A stretch of DNA of 64,000 bases from Paenibacillus sp. FSL H7-0737 (GCF_000758545.1 NZ_CP009279.1:3410001-3474000); one strand, 5' to 3'. Numbered from the stretch's first letter, positions 37,953 through 46,980 are shown. Notes: generated from the letters alone by a model not told the origin. A program made the numbers and translations.

Positions 37953-39923
37953 ATGGCTATAGACCGCAAAAATGTTGAGGATATTGTACGGGCAGTTGGG
38001 GGCAAGGAGAATATAGAGGTTGCGACACATTGTGTAACCCGGCTGAGATTCTCGCTGTATGATGAGAGCAAGGTGGATTCGGAAGCCTTGGACCGCAACG
38101 AACTAGTAAAGGGACAATTTTCTAGCCAGGGGCAGTTTCAGATCGTTATCGGACCGGGAACTGTAGATAAAGTATACGATGAAATGATTCAGATCACTGG
38201 CGGTTCTCGTTCTTCCAAAGATGAAGTGAAATCCGCTGCTGCCCGAAAACATAATCCGCTGCAGCGTGCGATCAAGACGCTGGCTGATATATTTATTCCT
38301 ATTCTTCCGGCTATCGTAACCGCAGGTTTGCTGCTTGGGATCAATAATATTTTGACCGGGCCTGGTATCTTCTTTGATAATCAGTCGCTGGTGGATGTCT
38401 ATCCCGCATGGAAAGACATTGCTGCGATTATTAATACGATTGCCAGCACAGCTTTTACCTTTTTACCAGCACTTATCGGTTGGGCAGCTGTTACACGTTT
38501 CGGCGGCAGTCCTCTGCTCGGGATCGTTTTGGGTCTCATTCTCGTGCACCCAGATCTATTAAGTGCCTATAACTATGCAAGTGCTTCCACTGAGGGTACT
38601 GTTCCAACCTGGAATTTGTTCGGCTGGCATTTGGAGAAGATCGGTTATCAGGGACAAGTATTGCCAGTGCTGGTTTCGGCCTACATTCTAGCGAGGCTGG
38701 AGAAGTTCCTCAACCGCCGGGTGCATGATTCCATTAAACTGCTGGTTGTTGCGCCAGTGACTCTACTGATTACCGGTTTTCTGGCCTTCACCATTATCGG
38801 TCCGGTTACGTTTGGCATTGCCAATGCCATCACCTCCGGCCTGATCTTTGTATTTGATCATTTTGCGCTTCTTGGTGGCTTGATTTACGGCGGATTCTAT
38901 GCGCTTCTGGTCATCACCGGTATGCATCATACCTTCTTGGCGGTTGATGTGCAGCTCATCGGCAGCGAGGGCGGCACTTTCCTCTGGCCGATGTTAGCGT
39001 TATCCAATATTGCACAAGGTGCCGCGGCACTGGCAATGATGTTCGTAGTCAGAGAACAGAAGGCAAAAGGCTTGGCGGCTACATCTTCCGTCTCTGCATT
39101 CCTCGGTGTGACGGAGCCGGCGATCTTCGGAGTGAATATCCGCTATCGTTATCCTTTCATCTTCGGGATGATCGGCTCAGGGATTGCCGGTATGCTTCTT
39201 ACCGTTAATCAGGTTCGCGCTTCTTCCATTGGCGTAGGCGGGATTCCCGGCTTCCTTTCGATATTCCCGAACCAGTGGGGCGTGTTCTTCATTGGTATGC
39301 TTATTGTTCTCATTGTGCCATTTGTCGCCACTGTACTCTACGGCCGTTCTGTGGTTGGGCGTTCCGAAAAGAACTCAGCTACAAATGCTACTAGTACTGT
39401 GAGCGAGACAGACAATTTGAACAGCCGCCCTACATTTCAAGAGTCACAGGACTCCGTGAATATTCTGGAGCTTATCTCTCCGCTCAGTGGAACTGCAGTA
39501 TCTCTAGAACAGGTGCCTGATCCTGCCTTTGCAGAGAAGCAGATGGGCGAAGGCATTGCAATCGAACCTTCTGAGGGTAAAGTATATGCACCCTTTGATG
39601 CTACAGTAGCTCATGTGATCAAGAGCAAACATGCGCTTATATTGGAGCATGCCAGTGGTGTACAAGTACTCATCCACGTTGGGATTAATACGGTGTCGCT
39701 TAAAGGCAGTGGTTTTACCACCCATAAGAATATTGGCGACAAGGTGCAGGCAGGCGAGCTTCTGCTAGAATTTGATATGGAAGCTATCCGCGCAGCAGGT
39801 TACCCTTTGATTACTCCTATCATCATTCCTGCAGGTCAGGATATGGTGGAGAAGATTGAGGAGAAGACTGGACCAGCTGCAGCTAGACAATCTAGCATCT
39901 TGACTATTCATCTCAAGGGTTGA
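37953..39923 (+). CDS. treP: TreP, trehalose PTS transporter, EIIBCA fusion
   Basis: A 656-residue phosphotransferase permease. EIIB is at residues 1-90 with the phospho-Cys27 in ATHCVTRLRF; EIIC follows with about ten membrane helices (residues 105-465, TGMHHTFLAVDVQLIG and SAFLGVTEPAIFGVN being typical); after a polar linker there is a glucose-type EIIA with active His575 in LIHVGINTVSLKG. Many Bacillus TreP proteins lack the EIIA part, so here no separate EIIA is needed. It imports trehalose as the 6-phosphate. It is 50 bases after treA with AAGGAG upstream. Confidence 0.92.
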   Translation: MAIDRKNVEDIVRAVGGKENIEVATHCVTRLRFSLYDESKVDSEALDRNELVKGQFSSQGQFQIVIGPGTVDKVYDEMIQITGGSRSSKDEVKSAAARKHNPLQRAIKTLADIFIPILPAIVTAGLLLGINNILTGPGIFFDNQSLVDVYPAWKDIAAIINTIASTAFTFLPALIGWAAVTRFGGSPLLGIVLGLILVHPDLLSAYNYASASTEGTVPTWNLFGWHLEKIGYQGQVLPVLVSAYILARLEKFLNRRVHDSIKLLVVAPVTLLITGFLAFTIIGPVTFGIANAITSGLIFVFDHFALLGGLIYGGFYALLVITGMHHTFLAVDVQLIGSEGGTFLWPMLALSNIAQGAAALAMMFVVREQKAKGLAATSSVSAFLGVTEPAIFGVNIRYRYPFIFGMIGSGIAGMLLTVNQVRASSIGVGGIPGFLSIFPNQWGVFFIGMLIVLIVPFVATVLYGRSVVGRSEKNSATNATSTVSETDNLNSRPTFQESQDSVNILELISPLSGTAVSLEQVPDPAFAEKQMGEGIAIEPSEGKVYAPFDATVAHVIKSKHALILEHASGVQVLIHVGINTVSLKGSGFTTHKNIGDKVQAGELLLEFDMEAIRAAGYPLITPIIIPAGQDMVEKIEEKTGPAAARQSSILTIHLKG

Positions 39924-39954
39924 TACAGGCTATATTGGCAAAGACTTTATATTA

Positions 39955-39986
39955 CAGAAAGACAGCCCCTGGGGGCTGTTTTTCTG
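39955..39986 (+). terminator. Rho-independent terminator
   Basis: Arms AGAAAGACAGCCCC and GGGGCTGTTTTTCT, after treP; readthrough would reach treR. Confidence 0.85.
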
Positions 39987-40085
39987 TAAATATAAGAATT
40001 CATATGTCCACGCTATAAATTTCCCTCCAATTGAATCGATGCTTCCATAGGCATGACGTGATACAATAAAGGGCGGTGATCAAAA

Positions 40086-40805
40086 TTGAGAGAAAATAAA
40101 TATTTGCAAATTTATAATGAGTACAGCAACCAAATTCTTTCTGGACAACTGCTGCCGGGAACCAAACTGCCCTCTGAAAGTGAACTTGCTGAAGCTTACA
40201 GCACTTCACGAGAGACCGTTCGCAAAGCGCTGAACCTGCTGTTCCGTGAAGGATACATTCACAAAATTAAGGGCAGAGGCTCCTTTGTGCTTGATATGAC
40301 GAGAATGGATTTCCCCGTTACCGGTCTGATTTCATTTAAAGAGATGGCCGATACATTGGGTACTGCCTCGCGGACACTGGTAGAGCGGACGATAAGTGAG
40401 CCGGCAGGCTCCGCGCTCGCCAGACACCTACAGATTCCGCCTGAAACCCTGGTTTGGAAAGTTATTCGTGCCAGAGAGATTGAAGGCGATCGGATCATTT
40501 TGGATAAGGATTATTTCCGGGCGGATATTGTTCCATTCCTAAGCGAGGAAATCGCGGAAGGCTCACTCTATGATTATCTGGAGCAGGAGTTGGGTCTTAA
40601 AATTAGTTATGCGAAGAAGCTGATATCCGTTGAGCCTTCTACTGAGGAGGATCATAGACTGCTTGATTTGAAGAGTTACACGCATATTGTAGTAGTACGA
40701 AACTATGTTTATTTGGAGAACACGGTGCTTTTCCAATATACCGAGTCCAGGCATCGACTGGATAAATTTCAGTTCGTTGATTTTGCTCGAAGAGTGAAAC
40801 GTTAA
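40086..40805 (+). CDS. treR: TreR, GntR/HutC-type trehalose operon repressor
   Basis: A 239-residue repressor: N-terminal GntR winged helix (PGTKLPSESELAEAYSTSRETVRKALNLLFREGYIHKIKGRGSFV) and a C-terminal UTRA domain that in TreR binds trehalose-6-phosphate. The start is TTG with GGCGGTGA six bases upstream. It has its own terminator and follows treAP directly; the palindromes at 36103 and 36141 are its likely targets. Confidence 0.9.
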   Translation: MRENKYLQIYNEYSNQILSGQLLPGTKLPSESELAEAYSTSRETVRKALNLLFREGYIHKIKGRGSFVLDMTRMDFPVTGLISFKEMADTLGTASRTLVERTISEPAGSALARHLQIPPETLVWKVIRAREIEGDRIILDKDYFRADIVPFLSEEIAEGSLYDYLEQELGLKISYAKKLISVEPSTEEDHRLLDLKSYTHIVVVRNYVYLENTVLFQYTESRHRLDKFQFVDFARRVKR

Positions 40806-40815
40806 GCTAAGCTTA

Positions 40816-40851
40816 AAGAGGGGTGTCCCAGTTTGGGATACTCCTTTTTTT
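40816..40851 (+). terminator. Rho-independent terminator of treR
   Basis: Arms GGGGTGTCCCA and TGGGATACTCC with T-run. Confidence 0.85.
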
Positions 40852-40905
40852 CGCGTCAGATGGTGTTATTGGTGTGAATTATTGAAATTTGAATAGTTGA
40901 GCGTG

Positions 40906-41640
40906 TCAAAGTTGACTGGAAATCTGTGCACTGCATTCCTTCAATATTTTACTTACCGCACGGTCTCTCTTTCGGTTCAATCGTGCAGCAGGGCCGGATA
41001 TAGCCAATGCAGCGATCACTTTACTATTATAAAATATAGGTGCAGCAACGCAGCGTAAACCCACTTCTGTTTCTTCATCATCAATGGCGTATCCTTGTTG
41101 ACGGATTACATTAAGATGCTCTTTTAATAAATGGTTGTCGTCAAAAGTTTGCTTTGTTGCTTTGTACTGGGTAAGATGTGTAAGCATTTCTTTTAGTTGT
41201 TCATCACTTAGATGCGCCAGGATTACTTTTCCAAAGGCACTGAGATGGGCATAAGCAGAATCACCTACGTGTGTATGGCTACGGATGGCATGATTGCTCT
41301 CCACCACTTGTACTGTCATGACTTTCATACCATCTAAAATCCCAATATATGCGGTTTCGCCAAGTTCATTCGCTAATTGATGCAGGGATGGAACAACTAA
41401 CCAATTAAGTCGAGTGTTAGCAGATGATGAATGGTGCCCCTTTAATTCAGAAGCTTTGTACGTGTGACCTTCTTTTTGAATAAAACCTGTCAATTCCAGC
41501 GTATAAAGCAGACGAAAAGTTGTTGACTTATTAAGGTTAAACCGGTGCATAATCTCAGTCAATCTCATGGGTTCACCTTGCTGCAGAGCGTCTAGAATGA
41601 GTAGACCTTTTTTTAGGGTTGCAACCTCATATTGATCCAT
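40906..41640 (-). CDS. IclR family transcriptional regulator
   Basis: A 244-residue regulator with an N-terminal winged helix (MRLTEIMHRFNLNKSTTFRLLYTLELTGFIQKEG) and the C-terminal IclR effector domain (GETAYIGILDGMKVMTVQVVES; DDEETEVGLRCVAAPIFYNSKVIAALAISGPAARL). GAGGTGA precedes the ATG. It lies downstream of, and on the same strand as, the MFS/UPF0303 operon but is separated from it by a terminator. The effector is unknown. Confidence 0.85.
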   Translation of the reverse strand: MDQYEVATLKKGLLILDALQQGEPMRLTEIMHRFNLNKSTTFRLLYTLELTGFIQKEGHTYKASELKGHHSSSANTRLNWLVVPSLHQLANELGETAYIGILDGMKVMTVQVVESNHAIRSHTHVGDSAYAHLSAFGKVILAHLSDEQLKEMLTHLTQYKATKQTFDDNHLLKEHLNVIRQQGYAIDDEETEVGLRCVAAPIFYNSKVIAALAISGPAARLNRKRDRAVSKILKECSAQISSQL

Positions 41641-41850
41641 TGATTCACCTCAAAACTATAATTGAATTATTGGCATACAAATAAAAACATTTAATTCCAT
41701 TTTAGCTTATATAAAGTAACATTATACTGGTTAGTTCTTTCGCCAGAGAACCTCAACGCATTTCAATGAATTAGTCTGTTCTACAAAGGGGTTATTTGGG
41801 AAACACAAAGATTACATCGAAAATGGCTCTTGATGAACTATTATGAATGA

Positions 41851-41890
41851 AAATGAGAGGGGTTGAGCTTTACGCCTAACCCTCTCATTT
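41851..41890 (-). terminator. Terminator of the MFS/UPF0303 operon
   Basis: Arms AATGAGAGGGTTAGGC and GCTCAACCCCTCTCATT on the minus strand, nearly complementary. A-rich on the plus strand upstream gives the T-run for minus transcripts. Confidence 0.75.
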
Positions 41891-41899
41891 ATATTAAAG

Positions 41900-41923
41900 T
41901 AGTTATGGTCATGACCATAACTA
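41900..41923. repeat. Perfect 24-bp palindrome
   Basis: TAGTTATGGTCA followed at once by its reverse complement TGACCATAACTA, with no loop. It lies between the UPF0303 stop codon and the terminator stem. The rest of 41641-41850 shows no gene and no further element I can name apart from the IclR leader. Confidence 0.8.
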
Positions 41924-41929
41924 TGACAC

Positions 41930-42388
41930 TTATTCGCCTTTTAAAAACAGGTGAATGCCCTCAACTGCATAAGCATGATCTAACTCGCCGGTCAAACCCC
42001 CGACTGTTACGGACCCGACAACGCCAACACCTTTGACACGGATGGGAATAGAACCACCCACTGCTTGATACTCTGACGTGGAAAGCAGGGAGTGTTCTGT
42101 GTGAGAAGCACCACTTTGGATAAAGCGTTGCTCAATGTAGGCAGAACTTCGGTTATAATGATCAACGATCCGTTTTTTGCGAAATAACCATTCGTAGTTT
42201 TCTTCCGAAGTACCATCCATTAGATGCGTAAACACGGGAACTCGGTTACGTTCAATATGCACGGCTACCGCTACTTTGTTATCTTGGGCACACTGCACAA
42301 TTCGGTTGCCAATAGCGAGTGCATCTTGATGGCTAAAACTTGTGAATTCCAATTCCTTCTCTAATAGGTCTAATGCTTTTAAATCCAT
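41930..42388 (-). CDS. UPF0303/HbpS-like (heme-degrading domain) protein
   Basis: A 152-residue protein of the GlcG/HbpS-like UPF0303 group: LLEKELEFTSFSHQDALAIG at the start, HIERNRVPVFTHLMDG in the middle and GGSIPIRVKGVGVVGSVTVGGL near the end. Relatives are annotated as heme-degrading or heme-binding, but the natural role is not firmly known. Its ATG abuts the MFS stop codon (TAAATG), with GAGGAGAGAGG upstream inside the MFS gene, so the two are translationally coupled. Confidence 0.8.
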   Translation of the reverse strand: MDLKALDLLEKELEFTSFSHQDALAIGNRIVQCAQDNKVAVAVHIERNRVPVFTHLMDGTSEENYEWLFRKKRIVDHYNRSSAYIEQRFIQSGASHTEHSLLSTSEYQAVGGSIPIRVKGVGVVGSVTVGGLTGELDHAYAVEGIHLFLKGE

Positions 42389-43582
42389 TTATCCTCTCTC
42401 CTCAACATAAAGATTCTGTTTCTTATCCATTTTGTAGTTTATAGCTGCGAGTAAAAAAGCCAATCCAGCCATAATTGAACCGATCCAGGCCGTATCCATA
42501 ATATACAAATGGTCTACTGCAAGCCCACCTAGTGTAGAACCAGCAGCTATCCCAATATTAAATGCAGAGATGTTTAATGCAGAGGCGACATCCTTAGCAG
42601 AAGGTACCAGCTTTTCTGCAAGCATTAGAATGTAAGCCTGTACGCCGGAAGACATCATAAAAGCGAAGAAGCCCATTAATATAAGGGATAAAATGGTGAA
42701 CGTCTTGTTGGGTAGCAGCCATATTTGCAACAGCAGAGCAATGCCCTGAAACAGGAATACAAATCGGAGCGACTTTACAGGATGTCCATTTGCTAATTTC
42801 CCTCCAATAATATTCCCAAATGCCACAGCAACTCCGTAAACCAACAGCAGCCATGAAATAGACGAGGCTGAGTATCCGCTAATCTCTTTAAGGATAGGAG
42901 AGATATACGTAAATAAGGCGAAGGTTCCGCCGAAACCCAGTACTGTCATTAGCAGTGCAGCGATGATACGTGGGTTGGCAATCAGACTACCAACATCTCT
43001 AAGGCTCGGTGAGTGAATTGAACGCGGAATTTTTTCCACGGCAATAATAGTGACAAACAAAGCTATTAGTCCTAATACAGCAACCACCGCAAATGACATC
43101 CGCCATCCAAATTCCTGACCGATATATGTCCCAAGGGGAACACCTAGAATGGTAGCGACGGTTAACCCGGTGAACATGATGGAGATGGCGGTGCCTTTTT
43201 TGTTAGTAGGGACCATATCTGCGGCCACTGTAGCTGCAACAGCGAAAAACACACCATGTGCAACAGCTGTAATTATCCTTGCTAAGAGCAAAATGGAATA
43301 GGTAGAAGCTAATGCTGCCAGAGCGTTCCCTGCAGTGAATACGATCATGAGGAACAGTAGATATCCTTTTTTAGGAAATTCACCTGTAATAACAACGATG
43401 ATCGGGGTTCCAATAGCAAGGGCAATTGCATACCCAGACACCAGAGTCCCAGCTTGCGTAACCGATATGCCAAGATCTGAAGCTACCTCTTGCAGAATAC
43501 CAACAATAACAAATTCTGTTGTTCCAATGGCAAAAGCACTTAGTGCAAGTGACATTAGTGCTATTAGGATTTTTGAATTCAT
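42389..43582 (-). CDS. MFS transporter, DHA1/AraJ-like
   Basis: A 397-residue carrier with 12 segments. SAFAIGTTEFVIVGIL in the first helix and the loop and helix that follow are typical of the AraJ/YdhP arabinose-efflux-like group, proton-driven exporters. ATG 43582 is chosen for its excellent AAGGAGGTGA site four bases upstream. It forms an operon with the UPF0303 gene. The substrate is unknown. Confidence 0.85.
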   Translation of the reverse strand: MNSKILIALMSLALSAFAIGTTEFVIVGILQEVASDLGISVTQAGTLVSGYAIALAIGTPIIVVITGEFPKKGYLLFLMIVFTAGNALAALASTYSILLLARIITAVAHGVFFAVAATVAADMVPTNKKGTAISIMFTGLTVATILGVPLGTYIGQEFGWRMSFAVVAVLGLIALFVTIIAVEKIPRSIHSPSLRDVGSLIANPRIIAALLMTVLGFGGTFALFTYISPILKEISGYSASSISWLLLVYGVAVAFGNIIGGKLANGHPVKSLRFVFLFQGIALLLQIWLLPNKTFTILSLILMGFFAFMMSSGVQAYILMLAEKLVPSAKDVASALNISAFNIGIAAGSTLGGLAVDHLYIMDTAWIGSIMAGLAFLLAAINYKMDKKQNLYVEERG

Positions 43583-43821
43583 ACTTTCACCTCCTTTATG
43601 TAGGTCAATATTAAGAGAGAACTTGAATAAGCTCAAATAAAGAGAGAAAGTTTCTATAAAAGAAACTTTTCTCTCGGTGGATACAATGATATTACCAATT
43701 AGAGTATCGAATGGTGGTCTTTTTATTGAATGGAGCAATTATAAAATTGTCATCGACCTCCAATGTCTAGAGTTATTTATGTGGTAAAATTAGGATAAGT
43801 GAATCTTGGGAGGCGAGTAAA

Positions 43822-44091
43822 TTGAGTCTAGATCTTGTGATGATTATTTTTCTACTGTTCTTAAATATTCCAGTATATAAAGTATTGTTTCGCGTGTTCT
43901 TTGTGGATAATGATGATTATAACGAAACGATCAGACATACTTTTACACCTAACATCGTTTCATTATTCCGAGGAGAGTATTGGAAGGATAGAATGAATAC
44001 GGCAAGACTTCAGTTTTTTATTATTCTTTGCGTTGGGATCGTTGTTTTAGAATACCTTGTTTTGAATAAAGTTATTGAAATTCTTGCATAA
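43822..44091 (+). CDS. Small two-helix membrane protein, unknown
   Basis: An 89-residue protein with a membrane helix at each end (LVMIIFLLFLNIPVYKVLF; LQFFIILCVGIVVLEYLVL) and a charged middle holding NDDYNETIRHTFTPNIVSLFRGEYWKD. I do not recognise the family. TTG start with GGGAGG at eight bases, which supports translation. It precedes another small gene on the same strand. Confidence 0.6.
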   Translation: MSLDLVMIIFLLFLNIPVYKVLFRVFFVDNDDYNETIRHTFTPNIVSLFRGEYWKDRMNTARLQFFIILCVGIVVLEYLVLNKVIEILA

Positions 44092-44162
44092 GCACCGCTC
44101 TATTATGGAAAACTTCTGTAGTGCGAATAAACTGCATGATTCCATTTTGGGAGGATAGCATT

Positions 44163-44351
44163 ATGACAAATCAGGATCCGCAGGAGCTTCTTAAGAGTAA
44201 ACACAAGCTAGATGAGCAGAAAAGGCAGTTCACAAATTTTGCCCGAAGTGCTTCCGGTCATGGTGAAGTAGAAGCAGGCCAGGAATTCAGTAATGACCGA
44301 GTGCCTGACGATCAAAACCGCATGAAATCTGTTGAGAACAGACAAGATTGA
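44163..44351 (+). CDS. Small hydrophilic protein, unknown
   Basis: A 62-residue, highly polar protein without Cys (MTNQDPQELLKSKHKLDEQK.., ending in a Glu/Asn/Arg-rich tail), probably disordered. ATG 44163 has GGGAGG eight bases upstream, and a strong terminator follows, both in favour of a real gene. The composition resembles small spore or stress proteins of Bacilli, but this is only an impression. Confidence 0.6.
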   Translation: MTNQDPQELLKSKHKLDEQKRQFTNFARSASGHGEVEAGQEFSNDRVPDDQNRMKSVENRQD

Positions 44352-44362
44352 CCTTAAAAGCT

Positions 44363-44402
44363 ATTAAATAAGCCGATCCTTTTCTGGATCGGCTTATTTA
44401 AT
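44363..44402 (+). terminator. Rho-independent terminator
   Basis: Long perfect arms ATTAAATAAGCCGATCC and GGATCGGCTTATTTAAT. Confidence 0.9.
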
Positions 44403-44473
44403 AATTATTACGTTGTAAGGTGTTGTTTCAATAGGTATCGGATGCTAGAGTTTTCTTGCTTTAATTTCAGAAG

Positions 44474-44684
44474 TTACAGGAAGTATTTTTGTTTTTTTTG
44501 AAAAATCGCTTTTATCGTCCCGCGACTACATAAGTTATCATCAGATTGCTCAATCATTTGCTCAATGACAAATCCCACTTTAGTGAGTGCATTCACATAG
44601 GCTGATAATTTACTATCGGATCCGATTATGTTAGCGTACTTTCGTCAAGAGATACTGAATACCAAGATTCATCGAAATAACAAT
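44474..44684 (-). pseudogene. Remnant of a class I SAM-dependent methyltransferase C-terminus
   Basis: On the minus strand, one frame gives NCYFDESWYSVSLDESTLT then stop, and after a shift another gives GSDSKLSAYVNALTKVGFVIEQMIEQSDDN.., the pattern of the last strands of small-molecule methyltransferases (..YVNALTKAGFVIEQ..). There is no start, the frame is broken, and the cofactor domain is absent. The final residues are degraded too. Confidence 0.55.
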
Positions 44685-44735
44685 TTTTAAAAACTAGAAT
44701 TTCATTTTCTGTATAGACACACAGGCTCCGTTAAA

Positions 44736-45217
44736 CGCATTTATGTTTCCAATTTCAATAGCAATGATGTTTCTGTGATCAACGGAGTAACAGGTGCGGT
44801 GATAGTAGTCATCCCTGTAGGCGTGAATCCTCCGGGGTAGCCATAAACCCGTTAACCAATCGTATTTATGTTGCTAATTTGAACAGCGACAACGTATCCG
44901 TTATCGACGGAGCGACCAATACTGTGCTGGCCACCGTTCCTGCCGGGGATGGAGCAGGTGCAGTCGCGGTCAATACCTCTACAAATGCTATCTATGTTGC
45001 CAACTTTAATGATAATACTGTTACTGTCATTGACGGATTAACAAACACTGTGGTGACTACCATTATTCCCGCCGGCGGTTCTCCTTTTCCAACGGGAATA
45101 GGTGTGAGTTCCTTAAACAATTCTATTTATGTAGCTGAATTAGGCATCTTCTTTTTACTTTTTAAGAAGCGTGAGAAGTTACCTTTGTATGTAATCGTGC
45201 GATGGTGGCATTACTAA
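44736..45217 (+). pseudogene. Remnant of a YVTN beta-propeller protein joined to a piece of a membrane peptidase gene
   Basis: Three blades are readable: RIYVSNFNSNDVSVINGVTG, TNRIYVANLNSDNVSVIDGATN and NAIYVANFNDNTVTVIDGLTN. The first two are in different frames; one G missing from the four-G run 44834-44837 explains this. There is no start or signal. After the fourth NSIYVA the frame passes without break into AELGIFFLLFKKREKL.., which matches the peptidase gene at 63194 (AELGISFLLLKKREKL..). Confidence 0.7.
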
Positions 45218-45403
45218 CTATGTGTATAGGGGGAGATAGGCTGTGAGCTTGTAGATTTTCAAGGTATTGGGAATGGACTAGTGTATTCGATAATCTGAAA
45301 AAATTAGCTACTTCCCATAAATCTCATAGGCGGCTGGTTCTTTCATCCGTCGCACCGCCAGTTTTAAGATCGAGGGACAAGAACATAGTCCCTTTAAAAG
45401 TCG

Positions 45404-46069
45404 TTAAAATGGCAGCTTATTTTGCCTAACCGTATATACACAGTTTCTTCCTCCCGCTAAAATGTACTCCCCTCGTTCAATATGAACATTATTTCCTAGA
45501 ACAGTTTTAAATAGATGCAACTCATTCTTACATAACCCGGTACACACAGCAGCAGCTTCACAGATCGGGCAATGTTTCTCAATGAATAAAAGACTGCCAT
45601 CTTCCTGCTCCTTAACCTCGGCCATATAACCTTCATTTGTTCGAATCTCGGCCAGCTTCTCCAGTTTCTCTCTAACGTCTGTTGTATCACCAAGATGCTG
45701 AAGATATTGTTCTTGCATATTCTTATTTCGAACAGCCAGCAGCTTGTCCAGCCCCTCATTTCCGAAAGCTTCTTTCATAGAATTGATCAAACTGACGGAT
45801 AAATCCGAATATCCGCTTGGAAAAAACCGATCGGCCGCGGGTGTTAAGATCCATAGCTTGGTGGGTCGACCCATGGGACGGGACTCTTCTTTGTTAGTTA
45901 CCAACCCTTCTTCTTTCAGCGCATTCAAATGTTGACGAATAGCCATTCCAGATAGCGAAAACTGGGAGGAGAGTGCCATAACATCCATTCCCCCTTGCTG
46001 CTTTAACAGATCAATGATCGCTCTTCGGGTCTTGGTTGAGACATCTTTTTTGGTATGAATTCGGCTCAA
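45404..46069 (-). CDS. Helix-turn-helix regulator with Cys cluster (COG2345, SufR-like)
   Basis: A 221-residue regulator. The N-terminal winged helix (MDVMALSSQFSLSGMAIRQHLNALKEEGLVTNK..GRPTKLW) is ArsR/DeoR-like. The C-terminal part has CPICEAAAVCTGLC and a last Cys in GGRNCVY, the arrangement of COG2345 proteins, among which SufR binds an iron-sulfur cluster. It may sense Fe-S status or redox. It is divergent from an MFS remnant; two HesB-type genes lie 0.5 kb beyond. Two near-identical inverted repeats lie in its promoter region. Confidence 0.8.
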   Translation of the reverse strand: MSRIHTKKDVSTKTRRAIIDLLKQQGGMDVMALSSQFSLSGMAIRQHLNALKEEGLVTNKEESRPMGRPTKLWILTPAADRFFPSGYSDLSVSLINSMKEAFGNEGLDKLLAVRNKNMQEQYLQHLGDTTDVREKLEKLAEIRTNEGYMAEVKEQEDGSLLFIEKHCPICEAAAVCTGLCKNELHLFKTVLGNNVHIERGEYILAGGRNCVYTVRQNKLPF

Positions 46070-46117
46070 GGTGCACCTCCTTTTGAAGCAACTAAATCTA
46101 CATCACAGACTACATTT

Positions 46118-46183
46118 TAAACAAAAATGTTGACAAAGTCAAAGCTGAACTGTAGCTTAGACATTATAAACAAAAATGTTTAC
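46118..46183. promoter_or_regulatory. Two direct copies of an inverted repeat before the SufR-like gene
   Basis: TAAACAAAAATGTTGAC (46118-46134) and TAAACAAAAATGTTTAC (46167-46183). The second has perfect arms TAAACA/TGTTTA; the copies are 49 bp apart. Likely operators of the divergent regulator. Confidence 0.6.
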
Positions 46184-46235
46184 TAAGTATCCGGATACGA
46201 TGTATACATACCAATTTTCTTGGAGGTCACATTTC

Positions 46236-46579
46236 ATGCGTCTAATCATCAAAGCATTTTCAGCCCACGTTATTTTGTACTATCCATAGGTATTATTATG
46301 TCAGTGATGGCCATTGGATTCGAAGGTCTGTGTAACCACCATTGCCTCTTCAAGTGTTGTAGATTTGAACAGCCTTAGCATGTATTAAGTACGTATCTGC
46401 TTGTGTAGATTATCGGGACTCTGGTCGTCGGTCGAATCATAGATAGAAGAGGATCTGCAGTACCGTACACTATCGCACTTCTTTTGTTTATCGTTGGGCT
46501 GATCGCTGCCTCAACATCAGACGATACATATACCAAGATAGGAACGGGTATCCAATCTTTAGGTTTGAAAAACAAATAA
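46236..46579 (+). pseudogene. Decayed 5' part of an MFS transporter gene
   Basis: GGAGG precedes an ATG that yields 17 codons (MRLIIKAFSAHVILYYP) and a stop. Other frames continue with SIGIIMSVMAIGFEGLC, VTTIASSSVVDLNSLSMY and GTLVVGRIIDRRGSAVPYTIALLLFIVGLIAAST, i.e. the first three helices and loop 2-3 of a DHA2-like exporter. At least three frameshifts and a large 3' deletion are needed to explain it. Confidence 0.75.
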
Positions 46580-46597
46580 CCGAAGGAGGAGTTCACA

Positions 46598-46957
46598 ATG
46601 ATCATCGAGGTCAGTGATAAGGCATCAGAAAAAATCACCGAAATCTTATTAAGTGCGAATATCCGAAATCCATTTCTTAGAGTGGGTGTTGATGAAGGGG
46701 GATGCAGTGGATTATCCTACACCCTAGTCGTAGATGAACAGCAGGCAGAAGAGGACATTGTATTAAATAAAAAGGATTTTAGTATTTTGGTTCACCCGAA
46801 TAGTATTCCATATATTGACGGGCTTGAAATTGACTATGAAGAGAGTGGAATGGTAGGCGGATTCACTATGAATAACCCTAATGCAAAAGCTTCATGTGGA
46901 TGCGGAGCCAGTTTCAGAATGGCCAATTATCGTGGCGAAATAAAAAAATGTGATTAA
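46598..46957 (+). CDS. A-type iron-sulfur carrier (IscA/SufA/ErpA family)
   Basis: A 119-residue HesB-domain protein with the three family cysteines: one in GGCSGLSY and two in the C-terminal CGCGASF. Such proteins hold iron or an Fe-S cluster and pass it to targets. GGAGGAG precedes the ATG. It forms a pair with the HesB/YneR gene 23 bases downstream. Closeness to the Cys-cluster regulator at 45404 suggests a common theme, but the two are on opposite strands. Confidence 0.88.
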   Translation: MIIEVSDKASEKITEILLSANIRNPFLRVGVDEGGCSGLSYTLVVDEQQAEEDIVLNKKDFSILVHPNSIPYIDGLEIDYEESGMVGGFTMNNPNAKASCGCGASFRMANYRGEIKKCD

Positions 46958-46980
46958 ACAGCAGAAAGGAGAGAAGAGGA

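Noticed and set aside
44400..46580. An insertion sequence as cause of the decayed stretch
   Set aside because: No transposase, terminal inverted repeats or target duplication could be found.
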